Part shown: piece by piece, positions 21,701 to 28,701 of the stretch
How the letters are laid out: each line of letters begins with the position of its first letter
Numbering within the stretch: position 1 is the first letter of the stretch
Source: Pseudomonadota bacterium
GTDB taxonomy: Bacteria; Pseudomonadota; Alphaproteobacteria; Acetobacterales; Acetobacteraceae
DNA length: 64,000 nt
Direction: 5' to 3'
Assembly (NCBI GenBank): GCA_021808055.1
Contig: JAKBCH010000003.1
Span: forward strand, 14,831 to 78,830
Program-made: the position numbers and the translations under genes
Notes under the pieces: generated by a model
What the model saw: the letters and a program-made list of their open reading frames with translations, nothing else
Told to the model about the DNA's origin: nothing
Databases searched by the model: none

Positions 21701-21852
21701 ACGGGCGACCAGACTTCAATTGGGCCTAATGACGTCTGACTCCAGTCAAAGCCGGAAATAAGGCCACCCATGACGCCGCCCTGAGCCAAAAACGGAAAAC
21801 GCCCGGCTGGCGAGTCGTGCTGTCCAGAATTCTGTCCGGGAAAAAGCGTCAT
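18784..21852 (-). CDS. Soluble hybrid sensor histidine kinase with multiple PAS domains and a receiver
   Basis: Cytosolic kinase of about 1022 residues with no membrane segment. Order: an N-terminal sensor module (DWSQTSLGPIEVW, about 35-165), four PAS modules (about 180-295, 300-405, 415-525 and 530-645), then HisKA with phospho-His in LTGGIAHDFNNLLQ (about 660). The HATPase has the N-box LENALLNLAINARDAMPEGG, DSGVGM and GTGLGLSM. A C-terminal receiver carries VVEDEPVVRRL and DIGLPGLNG. No output gene is adjacent. The start MTLFPGQ is preferred over an upstream in-frame codon ten residues earlier. The ligand is unknown. Confidence 0.93.
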   Translation of the reverse strand: MTLFPGQNSGQHDSPAGRFPFLAQGGVMGGLISGFDWSQTSLGPIEVWSPVFCAHVATMLGAPAPLMIFAGPEGVLLYNDASLPFAVARSPAALGETIGQIWPEISEAMRPLLLAGQDGYAAEALTLESIPGLPEFSLQCSPLMNEIGKTIGVLAKAARRDEGGESALNQSSALREVAGTMPRQIWTANAQGRVDWMNPYLRAFLGTTSDDEGWSTFVYAADRALIARRWAEAVATGGLYEAECRLQTASGAYVWHLVIATPLRSAAGVVEGWVGSNHNIEARKEAEAEAVRARNRIWQLSSTYMLIFDQEGIIRHSNQAIELGTGWRQEEIADQNLLSFVHPEDIETTSMVLARVAAGETVQGFECRCRMQNGDYRVIEWDVAPDGELNHAFGQDLTEKRGAMRALQRMWDISPILKIVLRPGGEVVTVNPAWTKALGWNEQASRARRMADFIAPDERERLRLQFNDFSPAALRSELVVTMLTKHGDWRQIAWTRVAEGGLLYGFGRDVTAERRAAAAAASANTERERIWVSSNDLLAIASGDGVLRSVNPAWERLLGYAESEILGLRLLDLVIPEDRPEAEQTINDLVAGRAIRDSECRMNDRQGRLCLISWSADSLGDSFYFVGRDISAQRDAEEQLRQAQKMEAVGQLTGGIAHDFNNLLQGIIGSLEMMSRRIQQSETQGLERFVTMAMNAADKAAALTHRLLAFSRRQPLDPKPVEANPLIISMEMLLRRTLGEHVDLQLDLQDELWLTLCDPNQLENALLNLAINARDAMPEGGKLIIRTTNVGLEGTTGPRRSEVTPGPYICVAVTDSGVGMDAATVAKVFEPFFTTKPLGHGTGLGLSMIYGFARQSNGHVRIDSEPGLGATVRLYLPRYDGEAAMLPPCLEEANMPAAALGDTVLVVEDEPVVRRLIVEVLAGLGYVALEAQDGPGGLKILQSRQRIDLLITDIGLPGLNGRQIADAARLLRPRLKILFMTGYAENVGMASGDLEPGMEIMAKPFAMDELAARVRGMLEPDG

Positions 21853-21902
21853 AATCCGGATTTTATAAGCGTTCCGGCACAATTAGCCACTGGTTGAAAC
21901 GT

Positions 21903-21930
21903 CTTATAATTCCACGCCGAATGCACGCAA
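21903..21930 (-). promoter_or_regulatory. Candidate promoter for the hybrid histidine kinase gene
   Basis: The minus strand carries TTGCGT, 16 nt, then TATAAG, a strong -10 match. It lies about 50 nt upstream of the kinase start, in the gap shared with the divergent tRNA-Val. Confidence 0.45.
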
Positions 21931-21979
21931 TTTTACTATCCCGTTCCCCTGGCGCTCCGTGCAATTTGCCCTCGGGCAA

Positions 21980-22008
21980 TTGACAGCGCCTCGCGCCCAG
22001 CTTATCAG
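21980..22008 (+). promoter_or_regulatory. Promoter of tRNA-Val
   Basis: A perfect TTGACA hexamer is followed by exactly 17 nt and TATCAG. The end of the -10 box is 10 nt before the mature tRNA 5' end, a usual distance for a tRNA gene. Confidence 0.75.
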
Positions 22009-22018
22009 CCCGCCCACC

Positions 22019-22093
22019 GGGCGCGTAGCTCAGCGGTAGAGCATTCGCTTCACACGCGAAGGGTCACAGGTTCAATCCCTGTCGCGCCCACCA
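22019..22093 (+). tRNA. tRNA-Val (anticodon CAC)
   Basis: Cloverleaf folds by eye. The acceptor stem is GGGCGCG paired with CGCGCCC. The anticodon stem TTCGC/GCGAA encloses loop TTCACAC with anticodon CAC, and the T-arm ACAGG-TTCAATC-CCTGT follows. Discriminator A and encoded CCA complete the 3' end. It decodes GUG valine codons. Confidence 0.97.
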
Positions 22094-22153
22094 CATTCTT
22101 AAAAATCAACACATTCAGGCAAAGTCTTTATATAAGACCGCAGGTCGCACCAT

Positions 22154-22179
22154 CCGGGCACGGCGCGCGCCGCGCCCGG
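22154..22179 (-). terminator. Strong GC hairpin downstream of acnA, no T-tract
   Basis: Nine bases after the acnA stop the minus strand can form an 11-bp stem, CCGGGCGCGGC with GCCGTGCCCGG (one G-T pair), around a GCGC loop. There is no run of T after it. It may act as a 3' stabiliser or a non-canonical terminator. It also lies between acnA and the convergent tRNA-Val. Confidence 0.5.
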
Positions 22180-22188
22180 TAAACCGCG

Positions 22189-24876
22189 TCAGGCGGCCTT
22201 GGCCATGCCGCGCAGCACATACGGCAATATACCGCCATGCTTGTAGTAATTCACCTCGTCAGCGGTATCGACCCGGCAAAGCAGTTCAATCTCGGTCTTG
22301 GAGCCATCAGGGCGGGTGATGACCGCTTTGATGTTCATGCGCGGGGAGAGGGTTTCAAGCCCGACAATATCCACAATCTCCTCACCGGTCAGGCCCAGGC
22401 TCTTGCGCGTTTCACCATTCTTGAACAGCAGCGGCAGCACGCCCATGCCCACCAGGTTGGAGCGGTGAATACGCTCGAAGCTCTCCGCGATCACCGCCTT
22501 CACGCCTAGCAGCATGGTGCCCTTGGCCGCCCAATCGCGGGAGGAGCCGGTACCGTATTCCTGCCCGGCGAACACCACCAGGGGCACGCCCTCCGCCTTG
22601 TACTTCACCGCGGCATCGTAGATGGAGAGCGTCTCACCGCCGGGATAATGCTTCGTGTTGCCGCCCTCTGCACCACCCATCATCTCGTTCTTGATGCGGA
22701 TATTCGCGAAAGTACCGCGCACCATCACATCGTCATTGCCGCGCCGTGAGCCATAGGAGTTGAAATCCTTCTGCTGTACCTGATGCGCGGAGAGGAACTC
22801 GCCCGCCGGCGAGGATTTCTTGATGTTACCAGCCGGGGAGATGTGGTCGGTCGTGATGGAGTCACCCAGCAGGGCCAGAACATGCGCGCCCTTGATGTCG
22901 GAAACCGGCCTCGGTTCCGGGGTGATGCCTTGGAAGTAAGGCGGGTTCTTCACATAAGTGGACCCAACGGGCCAGGCATAGGTGTCGGTACCGCCAGTCA
23001 CCTCAATCGCCTGCCACTCGGTCGGGCCTTTGAACACGTCAGAATAGCGTGCGCGGAACATTTCGCGCGTGACAACCTGGCCGACGATGTCATGAATCTC
23101 CTTGTTGGTCGGCCAGATATCCTTCAGGAACACATCCTTGCCATCCTTCGCCGTGCCGAGCTTCACTGTGGTGATATCCTCGCGCATATTGCCGAACAAA
23201 GCATACGCCACCACCAGCGGTGGGGAGGCCAGATAATTCGCGCGCACATTCGGGTGCACGCGGCCCTCGAAGTTACGGTTGCCGGAGAGCACGGACACCG
23301 CAACCAGCTTGTTGCTCTCGATCGCGTCCACGATCGGGTCGGCAAGCGGGCCGGAATTGCCGATGCAGGTGGTGCAGCCATAGCCAACCGTCTCGAAGCC
23401 AAGCGCGTCAAGATCAGCAGTGAGGCCGGATTTGTTTAGATAATCGGTCACAACCTGCGAACCAGGGGCGAGCGAGGTCTTCACCCAGGGCTTCGGCACC
23501 AGGCCCAGCGCCCGGGCCTTGCGGGCCACCAGACCGGCGGCCACCAGCACGTAAGGGTTGGAAGTGTTGGTGCAGGACGTAATGGCCGCGATCACCACAT
23601 CCCCATGGGTGATCTCATAATTCGTGCCAGCCACGGCACCCTTGGCGGCAACGGCGTCGGCGGCAACGCCCAGGCTCTTGGTCAGCTCGGCCTTGAAGGC
23701 GGAGGCGGCGTCCTTCAGCGGCACGCGGTCCTGCGGGCGCTTCGGCCCTGCCAGGCTTGGCTGCACGGTGGAGAGGTCCAGCTCCAACGTATCGGAGAAA
23801 ACCGGCTCATGCTCGTCGCGCCACAGGCCTTGGGCCTTGGTATATTCTTCGACCAGCTTGATGCGGTGCTCATCGCGGCCCGAGAGGCGCAGATAATTCA
23901 GTGTTACGTCATCAACCGGGAAAAAACCGCAGGTCGCGCCATATTCGGGGGCCATATTGGCGATGGTGGCGCGGTCGGCCAACGCCATCTCGGCCATGCC
24001 CTCGCCGTAGAATTCGACGAATTTGCCAACGACCTTCTTCGCCCGCAGCATCTGAGTGACGGTGAGCACCAGATCGGTCGCGGTGACACCTTCGGAGAGC
24101 TTGCCGGTCAGCTTGAAGCCGACCACATCGGGGATGAGCATGGCGATCGGCTGGCCCAGCATCGCGGCCTCGGCCTCAATGCCGCCAACCCCCCAGCCCA
24201 GAACGCCCAGACCGTTCACCATAGTGGTGTGACTGTCAGTGCCGTAAAGTGTGTCCGGGTACACAAATGTCTTGCCGCCGTTCTCAGAGGTCCAGGCAAC
24301 CTGCGCCAAATATTCCAGGTTCACCTGATGGCAGATGCCGGTGCCGGGCGGCACCACGCGGAAATTATTGAAAGCCTCCTGGCCCCAGCGCAGGAAGCGG
24401 TAACGCTCGGCGTTGCGCTCAAATTCGAGGTCGATATTCTTCTGCAAGGCGTCGGGGGAAGCCGAGTAATCCACCATAACTGAATGGTCGATGACGAGAT
24501 CGACCGGGATCAGCGGGTTCACTTTCTCAGGGTTCGCCCCCAACGAGCCCATGCCATCGCGCATCGCGGCCAGGTCCACCACCGCGGGCACGCCGGTGAA
24601 ATCCTGCATCAATATGCGGGCGGGCTTAAAAGGCACTTCCTTGGTGGAGGAGGCTTTTTCCAACCAGCCAATGATGGATTTCGCGTCTTCCTGCGTATAG
24701 CTGGCACCATTTTCAAAACGCAGCACGTTTTCGAGAAGCACCTTCAAGGTTTTTGGAAGCCTGGAGATATCACCCAGCTTGGCCGCGGCCGCCGGGAGTG
24801 AAAAATACGAGTAGGTCTTGCCATCCACCGCCAGGGTTTTCATGATTTTAAGGCTATCGTGACCGATTGCTGTCAT
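22189..24876 (-). CDS. acnA: Aconitate hydratase AcnA
   Basis: TCA-cycle [4Fe-4S] enzyme interconverting citrate and isocitrate. The 895-residue length and the AcnA/IRP domain order fit. Cluster cysteines are seen in [10 protein letters not shown] (about residue 435) and [13 protein letters not shown] (about 500). The C-terminal swivel domain contains [16 protein letters not shown]. The N-terminus [15 protein letters not shown] is typical for alphaproteobacterial AcnA. GAAAGG lies upstream of the ATG. It is divergent from ccmA with a 94-bp shared upstream region. Confidence 0.98.
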   Translation of the reverse strand: MTAIGHDSLKIMKTLAVDGKTYSYFSLPAAAAKLGDISRLPKTLKVLLENVLRFENGASYTQEDAKSIIGWLEKASSTKEVPFKPARILMQDFTGVPAVVDLAAMRDGMGSLGANPEKVNPLIPVDLVIDHSVMVDYSASPDALQKNIDLEFERNAERYRFLRWGQEAFNNFRVVPPGTGICHQVNLEYLAQVAWTSENGGKTFVYPDTLYGTDSHTTMVNGLGVLGWGVGGIEAEAAMLGQPIAMLIPDVVGFKLTGKLSEGVTATDLVLTVTQMLRAKKVVGKFVEFYGEGMAEMALADRATIANMAPEYGATCGFFPVDDVTLNYLRLSGRDEHRIKLVEEYTKAQGLWRDEHEPVFSDTLELDLSTVQPSLAGPKRPQDRVPLKDAASAFKAELTKSLGVAADAVAAKGAVAGTNYEITHGDVVIAAITSCTNTSNPYVLVAAGLVARKARALGLVPKPWVKTSLAPGSQVVTDYLNKSGLTADLDALGFETVGYGCTTCIGNSGPLADPIVDAIESNKLVAVSVLSGNRNFEGRVHPNVRANYLASPPLVVAYALFGNMREDITTVKLGTAKDGKDVFLKDIWPTNKEIHDIVGQVVTREMFRARYSDVFKGPTEWQAIEVTGGTDTYAWPVGSTYVKNPPYFQGITPEPRPVSDIKGAHVLALLGDSITTDHISPAGNIKKSSPAGEFLSAHQVQQKDFNSYGSRRGNDDVMVRGTFANIRIKNEMMGGAEGGNTKHYPGGETLSIYDAAVKYKAEGVPLVVFAGQEYGTGSSRDWAAKGTMLLGVKAVIAESFERIHRSNLVGMGVLPLLFKNGETRKSLGLTGEEIVDIVGLETLSPRMNIKAVITRPDGSKTEIELLCRVDTADEVNYYKHGGILPYVLRGMAKAA

Positions 24877-24970
24877 GGCGCAAAACCTTTCGTCTGAAGC
24901 CGCTTGTGATTTGTCACGGCTTAAACCATAGCCATACCAACCCGTCTATTCCGCACCTAGGAACTCACAC

Positions 24971-25531
24971 CTGCTTACGGCCAAAAACCTTTCCATCTTC
25001 CGCGGCGAACGGCTGATTCTGAACAATATCGGCTTTTCGTTATGCCAAGGTGGTATCCTTCTTCTGCGTGGCGCGAATGGCGCGGGGAAATCCAGTCTGC
25101 TGCGCGCCCTGGCAGGGCTGACACCCTTAGCCACTGGTGATTTGTTTTGGAACAATCTACCCGCACTGACAGACCGTGAGGCACACGCCGCCCGTATCGG
25201 CTGGCTAGGGCACCAGGATGCGGTGAAACCTGCCCTTACCCTGGCTGAACAGGTGCCGGAAGCTGGGCTGGCGCTGGTAGGGTTGGAAAAATTCGCGCAT
25301 TTACCTGTGCGGTTTCTCTCCGCCGGGCAGAAGCGGCGGCTTGCCATCGCCAGGGTGGCGGCCGCGGAAAAGCCTTTATGGCTGCTGGACGAACCAACAA
25401 CAGGACTGGATACCGCCTCCATTCAGCAATTCCTGGATCTCTGTGAGGCCCAGAGGCAGCGCGGCGGCATGATCATCGCCAGCACCCATACGCCGATCGA
25501 GCTACCGGACACCCAGGTGCTGACGCTGTGA
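24971..25531 (+). CDS. ccmA: Cytochrome c biogenesis ATP-binding protein CcmA, apparent CTG start
   Basis: ATPase of the CcmABCDE heme-handling system that releases holo-CcmE. Seen: Walker A RGANGAGKSSLL (about residue 36-47), signature FLSAGQKRRLAIAR and Walker B LWLLDEPTTGLD. The protein reads LLTAKNLSIFRGERL from a CTG codon, exactly where family members start with Met. AGGAA lies 7 nt upstream. There is no ATG, GTG or TTG between that CTG and the in-frame TAG at 24929, while an internal ATG is out of frame. The first in-frame TTG at 25142 would remove the Walker A. The gene overlaps ccmB by 4 bp. Confidence 0.88.
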   Translation: MLTAKNLSIFRGERLILNNIGFSLCQGGILLLRGANGAGKSSLLRALAGLTPLATGDLFWNNLPALTDREAHAARIGWLGHQDAVKPALTLAEQVPEAGLALVGLEKFAHLPVRFLSAGQKRRLAIARVAAAEKPLWLLDEPTTGLDTASIQQFLDLCEAQRQRGGMIIASTHTPIELPDTQVLTL

Positions 25532-26172
25532 TCGGGTTTATTGCGCGGGAGCTGCGGCTTTCCATCCGGCACGGCGCGGAAAGCATAGCCGCTTTGTTGT
25601 TTTTTGTTATCGCGGGAACGCTGTTTGCGCTTGGGGCGGGGCCAGACCCGTTGGTTCTCTCCCGCATTGCCCCCGGCGTGGTGTGGGTCACGGCGCTCCT
25701 CGCCGCACTTTTGCCGCTGGAACGGCTGTTCGGGCCAGACTTCGAGGATGGCACGCTGGATCTGCTGCTGCTTTCAGGTTGGCCGGCTTATGCGATCGCT
25801 ACCGCCAAAACCATTGTGCATTGGCTAACCACGGGCCTGCCACTGCTCATTATCGCCGGGCCACTGGCGGTGATGTTGCGCCTGCCGGGGGAGAAATTAC
25901 CGCTATTGCTGCTGACCCTGCTGCCCGGAACACTGATTTTCTCGCTGCTCGGCACATTGGCCGCGGCTCTCACCACCGGCGCGCGGCGGGGGGCTATTTT
26001 GATGCCGCTGATCACGCTGCCTTTGATGATCCCCAGCCTGATCTTCGGCACGGCAGCCGCCACCAGCCTGCATCCGGCCGCACCGCTTTACATGCTTTTC
26101 GCGATGCTGCTGGCGGCATTGCCCTTGGCACCGCTGGGAACCGGACTCGCCTTGCGCGCCGCCGCTGAATAA
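25528..26172 (+). CDS. ccmB: Heme exporter protein CcmB
   Basis: Membrane subunit of the CcmAB transporter for cytochrome c maturation. The 214-residue length and about six hydrophobic segments fit. The family region VWVTALLAALLPLERLFGPDFEDGTLDLLLL is recognisable in pieces, for example FEDGTLDLLLLSG near residue 72. The GTG start overlaps the ccmA stop (GTGA). ccmC, often next, is not here; a convergent transporter gene follows. Confidence 0.95.
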   Translation: MIGFIARELRLSIRHGAESIAALLFFVIAGTLFALGAGPDPLVLSRIAPGVVWVTALLAALLPLERLFGPDFEDGTLDLLLLSGWPAYAIATAKTIVHWLTTGLPLLIIAGPLAVMLRLPGEKLPLLLLTLLPGTLIFSLLGTLAAALTTGARRGAILMPLITLPLMIPSLIFGTAAATSLHPAAPLYMLFAMLLAALPLAPLGTGLALRAAAE

Positions 26173-26231
26173 AACACAGACCTCAACGCCGCTTGCAAAG
26201 CGAGCGAACCCGACGGCATCGCGCTCCAGCC

Positions 26232-27461
26232 TTATGTCGTCGTATGCGCCATGGAAACGTTGCGCGCTTCCGGGCCGAATATCATCAGAATGATAAGAAG
26301 AACGGCCACCACGCCACCCACCAACGCCAGCGCATAGCCATAATCTCCGCCATGGCTGATCGCCAGAGACACCTGAAGCGGCGCATTGAACGAGGCCAGA
26401 AAATTGCCGAACTGATAGACGAAACCCGGAAACGTGCCTCGAATTTCAGCGGGTGACAGCTCATTCAGATGCACCGGCACCACGCCCCATGCCCCCTGCA
26501 CGCCAACCTGCATAAAGAACGCGGCAATGGCGATGGTGGTGAAATTGGTGCCATGAGACCACGGCCACAGCGCCAGAAGCGAGACCAGACACGCCCCGAT
26601 AATGGCATAGCGGCGGCCGATCTTCTGGCTCAGGAAGCCGAACAGAATGCCGCCGATAATCGCACCAGCATTAAAGATGAGCGCAACATTGGCCATTTCA
26701 CCATGGGCGAAATGCAACTGCTTGCCCAGGAACAGCTTCACGTAAATATCCTGCGTGCCGTGGGAGAAGAAATTAAACCCAGCCATCATCAGCACGCCAT
26801 AAACAACCAGCTTCGCGTTCTTACGCAGCACGAAGCTGATCGGCACCCGGTTAGGCTGGTGCTTCATGGCCTTATAGACCGGGCTTTCCTCTACCTGGGA
26901 GGCAATGAAAAACACCAGCAGAGCCGGCAAGGCGCCGACAAAGAACATCCCCCGCCAACCCAGCGGCTTCAGGCCAAAATCAAACAACAAGGTCGCCAGG
27001 AAAAACCCGAACGGATACCCCGCCTGCAACAACCCGGAGACCCAGCCGCGCCAGCGATCCGGGATGGTTTCCATGGCAAGCGAGGAACCAATGCCCCATT
27101 CCCCGCCCATGGCGATGCCAAACAATGTGCGAATAACCATGAAGGCGGTGAAAGACCAGGCGAAGCCGGTGAGCGCCTCGAAAAAGGAGTAGAGCAGAAT
27201 AACGAGCATCAAGATCGGTTTGCGGCCGTAAATATCTGCGAGGCGGCCAAAAACGAAGGCGCCCACCGCGCGCGTTGCCAAAGTGAGGGTGATGGAAAAC
27301 GCCACCGAATCTATGCCGACGCCAAACGCTTTGGAGACGTTGTCGAGGGTCAGGATCAGAATAAAGAAATCGAACGCATCGAGCGTCCAGCCCAAAAACG
27401 CCGCAACAACAGCGTTGCGCGCCCGCGTGATCTCTGCTGCTGAAATGACCGGCATCGCCAA
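26232..27461 (-). CDS. MFS transporter, sialate/carboxylate-type (SHS-like) proton symporter
   Basis: Twelve-helix inner-membrane carrier of 409 residues. The N-terminus FLGWTLDAFDFFI resembles the sialate:H+ symporter/JEN lactate-permease branch of the MFS. The loop 2-3 motif is GRLADIYGRKP (about residue 70). EMETIP-like AMETIPDRWRGW and a second-half loop SQKIGRRYA are present. The substrate, likely a monocarboxylate or related acid, cannot be told from sequence. It stands alone, convergent with ccmB and with a good AGGAG site before the ATG. Confidence 0.85.
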   Translation of the reverse strand: MAMPVISAAEITRARNAVVAAFLGWTLDAFDFFILILTLDNVSKAFGVGIDSVAFSITLTLATRAVGAFVFGRLADIYGRKPILMLVILLYSFFEALTGFAWSFTAFMVIRTLFGIAMGGEWGIGSSLAMETIPDRWRGWVSGLLQAGYPFGFFLATLLFDFGLKPLGWRGMFFVGALPALLVFFIASQVEESPVYKAMKHQPNRVPISFVLRKNAKLVVYGVLMMAGFNFFSHGTQDIYVKLFLGKQLHFAHGEMANVALIFNAGAIIGGILFGFLSQKIGRRYAIIGACLVSLLALWPWSHGTNFTTIAIAAFFMQVGVQGAWGVVPVHLNELSPAEIRGTFPGFVYQFGNFLASFNAPLQVSLAISHGGDYGYALALVGGVVAVLLIILMIFGPEARNVSMAHTTT

Positions 27462-27611
27462 ACTCTCCTAATTATCATTGCAAAAACCAGCAGAACAAAC
27501 CTGATGCTGCTTTTAAATTAGCCTGCCCGCAAGGCTGGCGAAGCATGTTCACACATAAACACGGCACCACCCTAGATGTCTGGCATAAATCGGAATTTTC
27601 AACGATTTAAA

Positions 27612-27689
27612 TGGTCGGAGTGAGAGGATTCGAACCTCCGGCCCCTGCGTTCCGAACACAGTACTCTAACCAGGCTGAGCTACACTCCG
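27612..27689 (-). tRNA. tRNA-Pro (anticodon CGG)
   Basis: On the minus strand the acceptor stem is CGGAGTG with CACTCCG. The anticodon arm is CTGTG-TTCGGAA-CGCAG, giving anticodon CGG. The T-arm CGGAGGTTCGAATCCTC, discriminator A and encoded CCA follow. It decodes CCG proline codons, which are frequent in this GC-rich genome. Confidence 0.97.
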
Positions 27690-27700
27690 ATGCGGCGAGC

Positions 27701-27729
27701 CTATAGCCGAAGGGGCACGGGTTCCGCAA
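27701..27729 (-). promoter_or_regulatory. Promoter of tRNA-Pro
   Basis: On the minus strand TTGCGG is followed by 17 nt and CTATAG, whose end is 11 nt before the mature tRNA 5' end. Both spacing and distance are typical. Confidence 0.6.
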
Positions 27730-27845
27730 GGCCCACCACCGAGGCACCGCAAAACAGACATAATCCGGTTACCAATTGAGGCTAAAGCCAGGAAATATCA
27801 GGACGTCCTAGCCAGGAGTGAAAGCTGCATGTTAAACCAATCGCC

Positions 27846-28640
27846 ATGTGCCTGACCTGCGACGCCACCCGCCGCGGCTTTTTCCGTCTCGGCCTTGGGG
27901 CTGCGAGCCTGGCCGCCCTGCCCCGCCGCTCCCGCGCCGCCGGGTTGAAACCGCTCATCATGCTGGACCCAGGCCATGGCGGGCATGACCCAGGAGCCAT
28001 CGCGCCGGATGGTTTTTACGAAAAAACCATTACCCTCGCCACGGCTCTGGAGCTTCACCAGGCCCTGTTGGCAACAAGACGCTACCGCGTTGGCATGACA
28101 CGCAGTTCCGACACCTTCATTTCGCTGGAAGGGCGGGTGAACATCGCACTCGAACATAAAGCAGATATGTTTCTTTCCATGCATTGCGACCATCTGCCGG
28201 AGCCGGATTTGCGTGGCGCCTCTGTTTTCACGCTTTCCAACAAGGCATCCGATAAACTGGCCGCCGCCGTCGCCCAGGACGAAAACAGCGCGGACGGCCC
28301 CACCGGCGCCCCGGCGGGGGTTTCGCCGCAAGTGGCGAATATTCTGGCCAGCCTGGAAACCCGCGCGACCAAAATTGGTTCGGCCACCCTGGCGGACGAC
28401 ATCGCGTCTTCTCTCTCAGCCCGCATTCCGCTGCTGCCAGACCCTGAACGTAGCGCCAATTTCGCGGTTCTGCGTGACCCCTCAATTCCTTCTAACCTGT
28501 TGGAAATGGGATGCCTCAGCAATGCCGAGGACGAACGCCGACTGCGCGACCCCAGACAGCGTCGGCTGCTGGTGGCACGCCTTGCCTACGCCATAGATCG
28601 CTATTTCAGCGATCCCGGCCAGGGCCGCGTGGCGGGCTAA
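27846..28640 (+). CDS. amiC: N-acetylmuramoyl-L-alanine amidase (Amidase_3, AmiC-like)
   Basis: Periplasmic zinc amidase that cuts the peptide from MurNAc during septum splitting and recycling. A short N-terminus with a twin-arginine-like motif TRRGFFRLG precedes the catalytic domain. Zinc ligands are seen in DPGHGGHDPG, DGFYEKTITL and SMHCDH, and the catalytic Glu in LLEMGCLSN. The 264-residue protein has no AMIN domain. It lies 61 bp upstream of mrcA in the same direction, the common alphaproteobacterial amiC-mrcA pair. Confidence 0.93.
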   Translation: MCLTCDATRRGFFRLGLGAASLAALPRRSRAAGLKPLIMLDPGHGGHDPGAIAPDGFYEKTITLATALELHQALLATRRYRVGMTRSSDTFISLEGRVNIALEHKADMFLSMHCDHLPEPDLRGASVFTLSNKASDKLAAAVAQDENSADGPTGAPAGVSPQVANILASLETRATKIGSATLADDIASSLSARIPLLPDPERSANFAVLRDPSIPSNLLEMGCLSNAEDERRLRDPRQRRLLVARLAYAIDRYFSDPGQGRVAG

Positions 28641-28701
28641 ATTGCAAAGCTGTCATTTAACCCATATCGCCCCTGGGGAAACCAGGTGCTAAGAGCCCGG
28701 C

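Noticed and set aside
23605..24483. 292-codon plus-strand open frame inside acnA
   Set aside because: Antisense shadow of aconitase; no family signature and no SD.
24911..24922. Short palindrome GTGA-TTTG-TCAC between acnA and ccmA as an operator
   Set aside because: Arms are only 4 bp and no regulator gene is nearby; too weak to list as a feature.
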